DNA of 64,000 nt, from contig NW_002060946.1 in NCBI RefSeq assembly GCF_000150275.1, positions 4,687,035-4,751,034 on the forward strand. Reading direction: 5' to 3'. This DNA is from Trichoplax adhaerens. Taxonomy: Eukaryota > Placozoa > Uniplacotomia > Trichoplacea > Trichoplacidae. The notes under the pieces are model-generated. The model was given only the letters and a program-made list of their open reading frames with translations, searched no databases and was not told the origin of the DNA. Positions 27,901 to 40,633 of the stretch are shown here, one piece after another. Position 1 is the stretch's first letter. The number at the start of each line of letters is the position of its first letter. A program made the position numbers and the translations under genes.

Positions 27901-29043
27901 AGAAGCTTTGGTATTTCTTTCAAAATTTATATGCCAAATTAATAGAAGACAGAAAAGTGATTACTACCATTAAAATATTGAATTATGTACCCTTATTTAA
28001 TGTAACCATCGTATTTCTATTGTCTCCATAAATACTTGTACAACGATGTTGAAGAAATCTAGAATCATACCCAATAATTTATTTACTATTCATACACCAA
28101 AAATATATATTTATAATGGGGTTATATTTTCGACTGTATTACAGAGAATAAGTAGCGAAATAGGCACTTTAATATTTTATCCTTAATGCTGAACGATCAT
28201 AATTTATGGGTATATGAGTGTAGTATATAGTTTTACTGATTCACAATTAAGCTGATTCTTTAACCATTTTCTTGGATACAGAGTGATCGATGTTGGTGGG
28301 CAAAGGTCAGAAAGAAGGAAATGGATTCATGTCTTTGATAGCGTAACTGCTATTATATTTTGTGTCTCGTTAAGCTGTTATGATATGACAGTTTATGAAG
28401 ATGGAAACACGGTAATTTCGGATACCGCTGTTAAATTTTTATATTTTATCGCCTTGATAATTAGTTTTCAATTTTTATTATAGTTCCAACAGTTCAGAAT
28501 TGATTACGCTATATTATCAGTTTATTGTGCTGAATTTGCATATAGCCTATATTCGGATCAAGATTTAATATGATCCTAGATTGGCTCATTCTAGCTAACT
28601 AATGATATTTTTTCCTCGATACTACAGAATAGCATGCATGAAAGTCTTAAATTGTTCGATTGGATCGTTAACAACGAGTTCTTTAAAGAAACATCCATCA
28701 TTCTATTCTTGAATAAGAAGGACTTATTCGAAGAAAAAATTAAATCTGTTTCACTAACAGTATGTTTTCCGGAATATGACGGTAAGAATATATCTTGCTT
28801 ATACTTTTACTGCAATATGAATCTGTTTAACATCCCTTATTTTTTATGCTGTTAGGGACTAAATCGTATGAAGATACAAGTCTATTCATTCAAAAACAAT
28901 TTATTGACAGAAAACAAAGCAGCCAAAAAGAAATTTATTGTCATTTAACTTGTGCTACAGATACCCAAAATATATCTGTCGTATTTGACGCTGTGACGGA
29001 TATTGTCATTTCGAATAATTTAAGAAATTGTGGATTACTGTGA
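15974..29043 (+). CDS. Heterotrimeric G-protein alpha subunit, Gi/o class
   Basis: Membrane-anchored GTPase that relays heptahelical receptor signals. Eight coding exons join in frame: 15974-16091, 25026-25068, 26282-26423, 26767-26927, 27288-27416, 28282-28411, 28628-28781 and 28856-29043, giving 354 residues. Exon sizes and phases match vertebrate GNAI/GNAO closely. Gly2/Cys3 (MGCGSS) are the myristoyl and palmitoyl sites. The P-loop is GAAESGKST, switch I RLRTTG keeps the catalytic Arg and Thr, and DVGGQ keeps the catalytic Gln. NKKD and TCAT bind guanine. The end NCGLL carries the Cys at -4 that pertussis toxin ADP-ribosylates in Gi/o, supporting the class. Two oddities stand out. The P-loop residue equivalent to Ras Gly12 (Gi1 Gly42) is Ala, and the switch III segment is divergent, with SCYD where most family members have SDYD or SAYD. 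The residue count and intact motifs argue for a functional gene, perhaps with altered GTPase kinetics. Confidence 0.96.
16092..25025 (+). other. Large first coding intron of the G-alpha gene
   Basis: An 8.9-kb intron splits the Gly codon of LLLLG|A, the ancestral G-alpha intron position. No gene on either strand is supported inside; open frames of 60-80 codons are the background of AT-rich DNA. It contains a diverged direct repeat (see 16885-17205). Its size, against 0.2-1.2 kb for the other introns of the gene, makes it a candidate site for enhancers. Confidence 0.8.
16885..17205. repeat. Diverged direct repeat in G-alpha intron 1
   Basis: 'ttttttcttc..ctat.caa...aaacaagaa' at about 16891 and 17107 is followed in both copies by 'gatttgaat/tta', 'caagtatcaaga' versus 'taagaatcaaaa', 'ttattatga' versus 'tataatga' and 'tgatagaac'. 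Two copies spaced ~215 bp. Noncoding. Confidence 0.6.
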
Positions 29044-31650
29044 TGAGAATAAGATGTTATTTATGTTGAAATTTCATGAATGCTACATTAGCCTTATGTC
29101 TAATGATAGAAATCAGGCAACGAAAGATAGCATGATATTCTTTGATGACGTGGAATGCAAGTTGTTAATTGCTTCTTTTGCTAGCGTAATACATGATCCA
29201 ATTTTTACCTTCCACGTTGATTAGTAAACGAGAGTGAATGTTTTACACTTGAATTGTATTCAGATTAGTAGGGTCGTAGTTAAAGAAAGAAAACACTATC
29301 CTAGCATATAGTGCAGAAAACATTTATTTTTTCTCACTATCAAAATACAAAGGCAATCTAATTTTAAAAACTAGCAATAACGAAATATGATTTAATCATG
29401 ATCATCATGGCTTTTATGTCTTTAACCCAACAACAGTGAAATATCGTTTGATAGATGAATTTTCCTTTGATATTCAACTTCTACGATTTAATAATTTGGT
29501 CATGTCAAAAATGACTTGGTAGCTTATTGATCTATCTGACATAACTCTAACAGTGATTTTCATTTATAATTTTATTATCTTGACAAACTTAATTGTATTA
29601 GTATTTATAATCCAGGCTAACTATTTAATTTATAATTATTATCATTACTATTAGTTTCGTCTGGATTGAATCATTGTTGTCTAAAATATTTATCATATGG
29701 TAGAAAAGTGTTAAATCTGGCCTAATTAAGAATTAGCTTTATTTAATATTAAAAAAAAACAAAAGTAACTTTTACCGGCTAGGGTGAAAATATATTTATC
29801 CATGTTAATTAATTAATTCATTCTATAATACCATCTTTTAAGTTATCTACATCGATTATATACCCAAATATCTAACCTAGTCATGATTTGCAACTTTAAC
29901 GAAATAACGACACTCATATGGTATAAAAATTTTTTACTTCATCATTACATTTTTGGACTCCATAATAAAACTACCAACTTATATTTAATTACCGATTTCT
30001 TGGCTTTAATAATCTATATATAACATATACATATATCAATCAATTTCATGTATCAGCTGTACTTTAATAGACGATTGAAAAAAAATGCTACTAAAGGTAA
30101 TCATGTTTTACCCTACAATATATTGGATATAGTATACGAGTATATAGACGATATCTCTTACGCAACACTATCCAGATGAATACTATTTACAAGATGTATC
30201 TAGAAGATCATGATCGAGACGGCATTTCCTAGTAAGTCCATCTATCCTATTCCATTATTACCGTAACTCTTTTTCAGGAATATAGCAAACTAGTGAAATA
30301 CGACACACATTGATGATACTAAAATTACGTATGCATAAGTTTCAATACAATCACAAAAAGGAAATAAATCCGCGTGATTAAAACTATAAAATTACTGGCC
30401 TAATTCCACTTTGGGTAAAAATACTACTTCGTTAGCTAGATATAATTCTTAAACCCTACTAGATACCTATACTATCATAATAGAATGGACGGATATTGCA
30501 GTGTATCTGCTACATCGCAAATTTCACTCTACTAAATTATATTATAAAACTTTCTAGATCTCAGGTAGATTGTTTATTGGAAAACTTATTCGATTAGCAA
30601 CAGAAGCATGAACATCTTATTACTGACACAGTATGACTAGTAGAATTACGGTAAAGATTTCTTGAGCTGCCTGATAATATAATTCTTAAAGGAATGGAGT
30701 TGGAAAGTTACTGCAATTTTTAGAAATAACTTAATTCACTGTAGTAATGCATTTAAAATGTTGATTTAAACGCCGAAAGTACGAACCTATGGCAGGAATA
30801 CTTACTGAAATAGGTCTACGAGCAATTTATCTACCGATGACTAATGCTGGCTAATTACATCGTGGATTACTTATTATAGCAATAGTAGTAATGGTCGTAA
30901 AGGTATAGCTCTACTAATTAAGATTTACTATATGAGCTGATTGACTCATTTGGTAGAAGAAAACGATCTCTGGCGAGAATACTTGGCACAACCGTTAAAG
31001 AGCGATACAGCAATAAGTTCGTTTCGAACAACGACTGTAATTGCAGATCTTAATAAAATGATTTTCTCGATTGATTACCATTTTCCTTTCTTAAGTAGAC
31101 AGTGTTGTTTGTCACTCGAATTTTATTTTCTAGTAGATTTCGATCCATTGGGCTAGATAACAACACTATTTTTACTAGTAATTCTTTAGTCTTCTAATTG
31201 TATTATAGAACAAACAGTATACAATACGCAAGGAATTTTAGCATTTATTTAAGGGATTCTAGAGGTTATCCATAGACAACATTTCCATTGGGATATTAGC
31301 ATACAAGTGGTCACAATTCTAATGTTCTATTCGCGGAATAGACTTAATAATAATGTAAGTAATGAATATAAGGCTGGCATATACTCTATTCTATGGATAC
31401 CATCAAATATTTTCTCATCGACTTGTTATTGTCACTAAAATGTATATTCTCCGATGAATTGGATAATTGCAGTCAGATAGAGTGATTAGCTAATGAATAA
31501 CCGACTTTCCGTTATTACTAGAAGAAGAAGAATAGAACCAGTTCCTATTCCCAAAGGGGTAACGAACTATCATTTTAATTTGACTAATGAGGCACTTTTT
31601 TAACGTAACTTAGTAACAGCGGTTGCTGTTGTCGTATATCTTGTCAAAGG
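29044..31650. other. Intergenic between G-alpha and first peptide gene
   Basis: Holds the G-alpha 3'UTR at its start. Short open frames at 29030-29224 and 30941-31156 are not supported as genes. Otherwise AT-rich with no structure noticed. Confidence 0.45.
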
Positions 31651-31658
31651 TAGGAGAC

Positions 31659-31665
31659 TATAAAT
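31659..31665 (+). promoter_or_regulatory. Candidate TATA box of the 32-kb peptide gene
   Basis: TATAAAT in the context gagacTATAAATgc, 333 bp upstream of the ATG. About 75 bp further on is a strong donor (gagag|GTAAGC, 31739/31740), and an acceptor (gatag|ACAAAATG) lies 5 bp before the start codon. A short noncoding first exon is therefore likely. The paralogues share this layout. Confidence 0.45.
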
Positions 31666-31991
31666 GCATAAAGCTTAGGTAAGGTCAGTATTTGGATCAG
31701 ATCGCAAATTTGCCTCGAAGAAATAGTCCTTACTGAGAGGTAAGCCTGAAAACAATTTTACTATAATTAATGTTCAATCTTTTCGTTCATATTTCACTTT
31801 CTGTAAATCGTTTTATGGCACAATCTTTCTCTGGTAATAGCGGTGACAAATATTAGCAATTACAATAACATTGTGATCTATTAGTAATCGCTGAAAAATC
31901 TTTATCTGATTTATTAGTATTTGTCGTTGACTGAATATGCTATGTCATGGATGCTAAAAGTCTAAATTAATCTCAATTCTCGATAGACAAA

Positions 31992-33212
31992 ATGAATATG
32001 AAATTGGCTCTACTTGCATCATGTGTCTTCTTGCTTGTCTGTGCTTCAGACGAGTTGCAAGGGTATCCGCATGAAATTCAAGAAGACGATTTCGATCTTA
32101 AAGAACTAATTGAAGATAGATGGGAAGACCGGCTTAAAGAACGCCACCGATATCAAACTAAGGCGGATCAAGAAACTAAAAGAAATGATCAAACGAAAGC
32201 TGATCCTCTATCTCGAGCAAATTACGAAACGAAGGATAACTATCAAACCAAAGCGGAGCCAGAAACCAAAGGAAATTACCAAACTAAAGGTAATTATCAA
32301 ACTAAAGCGGACCAAGAAACCAAAGGAAGTTACCAAACTAAGGGAAACTATCAAACTAAAGCGGATCAAGAAACCAAAGGAAATTACCAAACGAAAGGTA
32401 ATTACGAAACTAAGGGAAACTATCAAACTAAAGCGGACCAAGAAACCAAAGGAAATTTCCAAACTAAGGGAAACTATCAAACTAAAGCGGATCAAGAAAC
32501 GAAAGGTAATTACGAAACTAAGGGAAACTATCAAACTAAAGCGGACCAAGAAACCAAAGGAAATTACCAAACTAAAGCGGACCAAGAAACCAAAGGAAAT
32601 TTCCAAACTAAGGGAAACTATCAAACTAAAGCGGATCAAGAAACCAAAGGAAATTACCAAACGAAAGGTAATTACGAAACTAATGGAAACTATCAAACTA
32701 AAGCGGATCAAGAAACGAAAGGTAATTACGAAACTAAGGGAAACTATCAAACTAAAGCGGACCAAGAAACCAAAGGAAATTACCAAACGAAAGCGGACCA
32801 AGAAACCAAAGGTAATTACCAAACTAAGGGAAATTATCAAACTAAAGCGGACCAAGAAACCAAAGGAAATTACTAAACTAAGGGAAACTATCAAACTAAA
32901 GCGGATCAAGAAACGAAAGGTAATTACGAAACTAAGGGAAACTATCAAACTAAAGCGGACCAAGAAACCAAAGGAAATTACCAAACGAAAGCGGATGCCC
33001 CAACGCCAGCAAATTATGAAACGAAAGGCAATTACCAAACTAAAGAGACTTTTCAAACCAAAGCCCCTGAACTCGCAATGGAATCATCTAATGAAGATTT
33101 TGAAATCCACGCTACTGAAATTTTGTCTCATGACGATAAAGACGACGACATTGCGAGATTGATAATCGACCATTTAGCTCGAAAGGAGTCCCTGAAGAAT
33201 ACCAATAACAAT

Positions 33213-33245
<33 letters not shown>

Positions 33246-34097
33246 AACAACAATAATAATAACAATTCTAATGGGGTAAGTAGCTTAGTAGATTGTTTTG
33301 AACTATTCTCCTGAGTATTCCACCGGAATATTGTAGTAGTATAGCATTAACCCGTTGAAAGAAAGCATTCTGTTAATTAGCAATTATTATACAACGTTAC
33401 ATTGTGGCCATTACGAATAGCTAAATGCATTATTTCCCACTAATCTCATTGATTTTAATGATAGTATAGCAATGACCTGTTGAGAAAGTATTCATTAAAC
33501 TTACAATGTTGCTCTTAGTTTGTAGCTCACAACAACATAATCACAATCCATCATTATTCGCTTAATATTCCACAACATTGATCGTAGCGTACTGTATCAC
33601 AGATGATTGGATTGCGTTAAGACTATTACTGTTCGTTTAAACAGTCGGTTAGTAGAGATAATAGTTCATTAATTTTATATCATTCAACGACATTAGCTTG
33701 TTTAAATGCTATCCTAAGCAAGATTAGGATACGATTTCAATGACATTACCCTTCATTTATATCGGTTAGTGAACTAGGAGGATATTGCTAGACAGATTAG
33801 ATGACGTGATGTTAAGTAGCTACTTCAACTAGGACAAATTAGATATAGAATAGACGTTCTTTATGTCAAAACAGCAGTGGTAGAGTTGTATTGATATCAA
33901 CTGCAATGATTTACTTCGATATAGCCCTGAAAAATTGTGGTCTACATTCACTGCCTAAAAATATTTTCATTTTTTTGATCATGTTTGCTTTCTAGTGGTA
34001 TCGTCGTCGACGTCGTTTGGCTCGCCGTCGCCGCTGGGGTAGCCGTCGTCGCCATGCCTCTTACTTCAACAATTGTCGCTGCTACTGCAGCAGTTAA
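31992..34097 (+). CDS. Secreted repeat-rich precursor with arginine-rich tail, carrying an in-frame stop
   Basis: Paralogue of the arginine-rich precursor family, function unknown. Exon 31992-33275 encodes a signal peptide (MNMKLALLASCVFLLVCAS) and a short acidic region. A long array of six-residue units follows ([QE]TKGNY, QTKADQ), then an acidic/His segment (ESSNEDFEIHATEILSHDD) and poly-Asn. A phase-0 intron (33276-33995) leads to exon 33996-34097. That exon gives Trp-Tyr, three Arg blocks of 5, 4 and 3, and a C-terminus with three cysteines (CRCYCSS), without the GKK ending of the other copies. An in-frame TAA at 32874-32876 sits where every neighbouring unit has CAA. The frame continues perfectly beyond it through the remaining repeats, poly-Asn and splice donor. 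The stop is thus a recent nonsense change, an assembly error or a polymorphism; read literally the product is 294 residues without the basic tail. AATAAA follows at about 34202. Confidence 0.75.
32145..33065 (+). repeat. 18-bp-period coding array (QTKGNY / QTKADQ / ETKGNY)
   Basis: Roughly fifty six-codon units on an 18-bp period, grouped in 36- and 54-bp higher-order units such as QTKADQ-ETKGNY-QTKGNY. Synonymous and codon variants (CAA/GAA, ACC/ACG/ACT, GGA/GGT) recur in blocks, which points to recent unequal exchange. Because the repeat lacks stops in other frames, long spurious open frames exist on both strands over the same interval. Confidence 0.95.
33206..33266 (+). repeat. AAC/AAT triplet microsatellite encoding poly-Asn
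   Basis: About 20 consecutive Asn codons, mostly AAC, in the 32-kb precursor just before the splice donor. A pure triplet tract of this length is expected to vary in length between alleles. Confidence 0.9.
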
Positions 34098-37000
34098 ACT
34101 TGATCGTTATGCAATATAAAAACTGCTGCGGTCATCCAAAATTACTGTAGACTGCATCACAGCTAGTTAGTAGTTGGGTAAACTTTTATCAAGAATTTGA
34201 CAATAAAGTTTAAAATAAAGTCTTTACTAAATCCAATTCCAGGTTCTTATCTAACATATATAATGCCCTAAAAAATTAGCGTTATTGAACGTAAAATTTA
34301 AGTTACGCAAGATTGATTTAGGTAACAAACTTGTGCATTATCAATTACTATGATGTGCTAAGTATAATATGAACCATTTTGCAATTTGGTAGTAAAATAT
34401 TATACAGCGTAAAAATGAGATGAAGTAGTAGAAAAATACGATGAAATAATATCATGAGGTACCAAGGGTAGAAATAGCTTATCATTGTTGAGGGGTAATT
34501 TTGTAACGATGTAAGTGAAGGCATGAACATGTAAATATACTGATATTTCATCAATGGAACTAGAAACGATACGGAAATGACTGAGAATCTGTTGAAAGAT
34601 TTTATCTTGAAATCAGTCATTAAATCTAGTTCGTTATTTTGGCGAAATTAATAATATAAAGCATCTTGATAATGTTGCCATTCCGGTTAGGATTCCAGTA
34701 ATGATATATGAAAATTAGGTCGTAGAGTAGCGACAAGCAGGAATTATATTAGAGACAACAGGTTCAATTTAAATGGTTCTAAATGAAGTTATCGTCGATG
34801 TAAAGTACTAACACCGTCTTCTATATTTTAATGGTGACAAATTCATTTATTCTCGATCATAGAGGTGAAACACGGTCTTTTACGTTTATATTCCGCCCAT
34901 ATACAGAGAATACTGGGAACTCTGAAATTCTAGTTATCCATGATACTTTTTGTATGGATTATTGATAGGTATAGTTAGGTGATAAAATATCATGTTTAGC
35001 TAATTATCCTATCTTGAAACCGGAAAATTAGTTGATATGCAATGAAAGGACTACTATCATCCGGATTTTCACTAATAGGAACAGTTGTGCTGTTGACCAC
35101 GAGAGTTAAATAAAATTAAAATTTCCATTAAAATATTTACTATAGGTAAATACTCGGATTCGTATCAGTAATAAGAATTCGAATAATGATATGAAGAAAA
35201 ATTGATTAAACTCGTTGATAATGATGAAAATTTGGAGATGTAATAATAGATATCAACAACTGGCTCACAATTGGCCATTTGCAATAGTATAAGGACGATA
35301 TTATAATTAGTAACTGCCAAAATTGGGAACACCTTGGCTGTCATCAAAATTTTCAACCACTTTAATCTGATTCTCCAATTCAAGGCTGCAGCTATAATAT
35401 TATCCGGATAGAGATCTTAAAAATTGTTTTTCTATCTATGGTTATCCGTATTATATTGATAATCTATACAGTACATAGGTCAAGTGGTTTCATAGGCTAT
35501 CTTGGCCTATCTACCAGTAATGGAGCCGATAAATGAGAGCAAATTAATGGAAATCGATAGATACATCGAAATAAAATTGATACCTATAGCAATTACTACA
35601 ATCGATACCTGATTACAATTATTCACCTAAGGATTGTTTCAACTTTCTAGAACATTACATTATATAGTATTCAGGAATTTCGCTGCACTACCATCTTCAA
35701 TAAGTTAGATAATTATAATCATGCATATAGTGTACTACCTCAAAAGGTTCAACGTGCAGTATTTGCTATCGTAGTTTCATTAATTAGCAAAGACTGAAAT
35801 TAGTATTATCAGCTTATCTCGAATTTAATGAAATATAGTATAGTATTTTTAATTGTAAGGGGTAAAGGACAAAGTATAAAGAACTTTTAGAGTGAACGTA
35901 CATAGATAGAGTTATTTTAATTATCATGAATATTTGCTCGTCGTCGTACTTTATAGTATAATTGTATGTAAGACATCACGCAGTCTTTATCGTGCCGATA
36001 TACCAATAATCGAGCAGATGCATAATACCAAGTTGATTAAAATGGCTTTTAAAATCCAGGTAACGGAGATGATAAAGTCAGTACTAGATTGATCTTATGT
36101 ACCATGCTACGCAAGCATTCAATTACCATATCCTGACTTTAAGGCCTACATAATTTCAGCAGTACTGCCATCTTCCATGTATTAGATAAGGTCGATATTA
36201 ATCAATGTCAATAAAAACTCCTAGTCTGTTAACCATCAATAGCAATAATAAACAATTCAAACATTATTGTCTCCAAATGAAAGTATTAATGTATTGCTAA
36301 TAGTAATGAGACAGAAATACGTTAACGGCATGTAATAAATCATATTTTACTATACAGAGGCCATCAATAATCAAGAATTGACATCATCATTAGCCACCTG
36401 CTGATCAATAGACAGTAAATAGCTTTTTCCTATGGTGTATTGACTATATCTTATGGCACGCTTATTATTACCATTCAAAGCCATTAATCGTAATATTGCC
36501 AATAGAATATGTATTAAAAGCCATTCTCTTTAATTTCTTTGCTTTATTAGATTAACGTATGTCGCCATATTGAATAACCTTCCTAAATTTGTCTAGCCAA
36601 ATCTGAAATTAGCCTGCATATGACGATAATAGACTTACGTTATCAACTCTTGTTAATATAAACAGACATCTAATTTTCCTTTAAGAGATTAGCGCCACTA
36701 TGACGACCAAAATGAGATAAAGTAGTTATTTTGACAATACAGTCTTTAGTCAACAGTGAGGCAATAGAGAAATAGTAGCCATGACTCCATCAATTCAGAG
36801 CCTATAACATATATTGTCAAAGTAGTCAATGCGTAATTAGAGTTATATTCGTACTTTAAGCAGTCACGTTCCAAACTCAACTACTGACTATCCCACGAAA
36901 CTTAATTAAGTGACTGGCTAAGCTAATTTTACATTTCTGTTATTATGCAATGTCATTCAATACAGAAATATTGATTATTTTAGTAATCACATACTTAGGT

Positions 37001-38131
37001 ACCTAACTAGGTTAGACTCCTCTTATCAGGCAAAAATATTCTATGCAGGGACATTGATGACTTTAGTAGCCACGGTAGATCACTTATTATCTCATTAGGT
37101 TTAAATTTCTAAAAGTAAAGAAAGTGACAGTAAAGCATTTATTTTGGCTTGGGTTTATTATTGAGTACCTTGTACAAGAATACTGACTACATTCGCTAAA
37201 GTTTGATTAGGTGGCTAGCTAGGCTTAGACTCGATTTCAATTAGTAATTTGTGATAACTAATTTTGTTTTGCTTCATTGGAAAATTAGCACTGAAATTGT
37301 ACAGTACTCAAATTAAGCAGCCATAGTACATATGACCTAATTCATGAAGGGACATATTTTCTAATTAGCCTTGAAATGTACAGATTGCAATTTAAAAGTC
37401 TTGTTATTTCGAATCAGTAAGATATCCGCACAAGAATCTTAAAATATCGCAGAAAATTGTAATTTTATTTAGCTGGACAAGATGACTCTTTGTAAGTAGA
37501 AAAATAGAAATTTATTCAGAATCATTCGGTTAACTTAAACCTTTCGTGATTATAACTTGTTGTCAAGTTTTACGCAATGAGTTATACGCCACGAGTAAGA
37601 TTTGTAACTGATTTTATTATCAAAAATGTCGAGTATTTATAGTTATTCTAGCTTATACCATTAGTATGTAATCTACCTTACATAACTATATTATTGCGAT
37701 CATACTTAACCTGTGAATGAGCTAAATCATATTTCGTTTTTGGATATACCACTATATTCATAAACACTTTTGTTTACCTATTTGTTCACATGTATAAAAT
37801 TACCGAAATGAGTTCCTAACTATTTTCTATTCTTTAATTATACTTAGCAGTTAGCCAGGATTTAGTAAACGGTTGTTTTATCTCGTATAATAAATGTTAT
37901 AAAAAATTTCACTTCTTTTATATCTACTTAATTCTATATCTCCTTGATAATAATGACCTGTTCTAAACTGATAGATGATTTCTTTTACCCATTATGCTAG
38001 TTATTGGCACTAAACGAGCCAGAACGGTGATAGATTATTGTCGTTTCCGATTTAGCACAAGTTGTCAAGATTGCATGCAAACACCTAGAAAATCGATACG
38101 GTATTTTAACATACGATAGAGCATAAAGAAA
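34098..38131. other. Intergenic; possible degraded minus-strand exons
   Basis: No intact gene. On the minus strand around 35390-35330, after 'gctgcag', there is a protein-like stretch (LELENQIKVVENFDDSQG) that ends in a stop. Near 34490-34390 another minus-strand stretch (NDKLFLPLVPHDIISSYF) is open. They may be remnants of one gene but no joined frame was found. From 36.0 to 37.3 kb there is weak, highly diverged repetition. Confidence 0.35.

Positions 38132-40633
<2,502 letters not shown>

Noticed and set aside
28283-29224. Separate short genes at 28283, 28634, 28846 and 29030
   Set aside because: The first three are single exons of the G-alpha gene read past their splice donors or before their acceptors. 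The fourth is mostly 3'UTR in another frame.
32110-33162. 350-codon open frame overlapping the QTK array, and a 282-codon frame on the opposite strand
   Set aside because: The 18-bp repeat lacks stops in several frames, so long shadows are expected. Only the frame starting at 31992 has a signal peptide, the acidic segment and a splice donor leading to the Arg exon.
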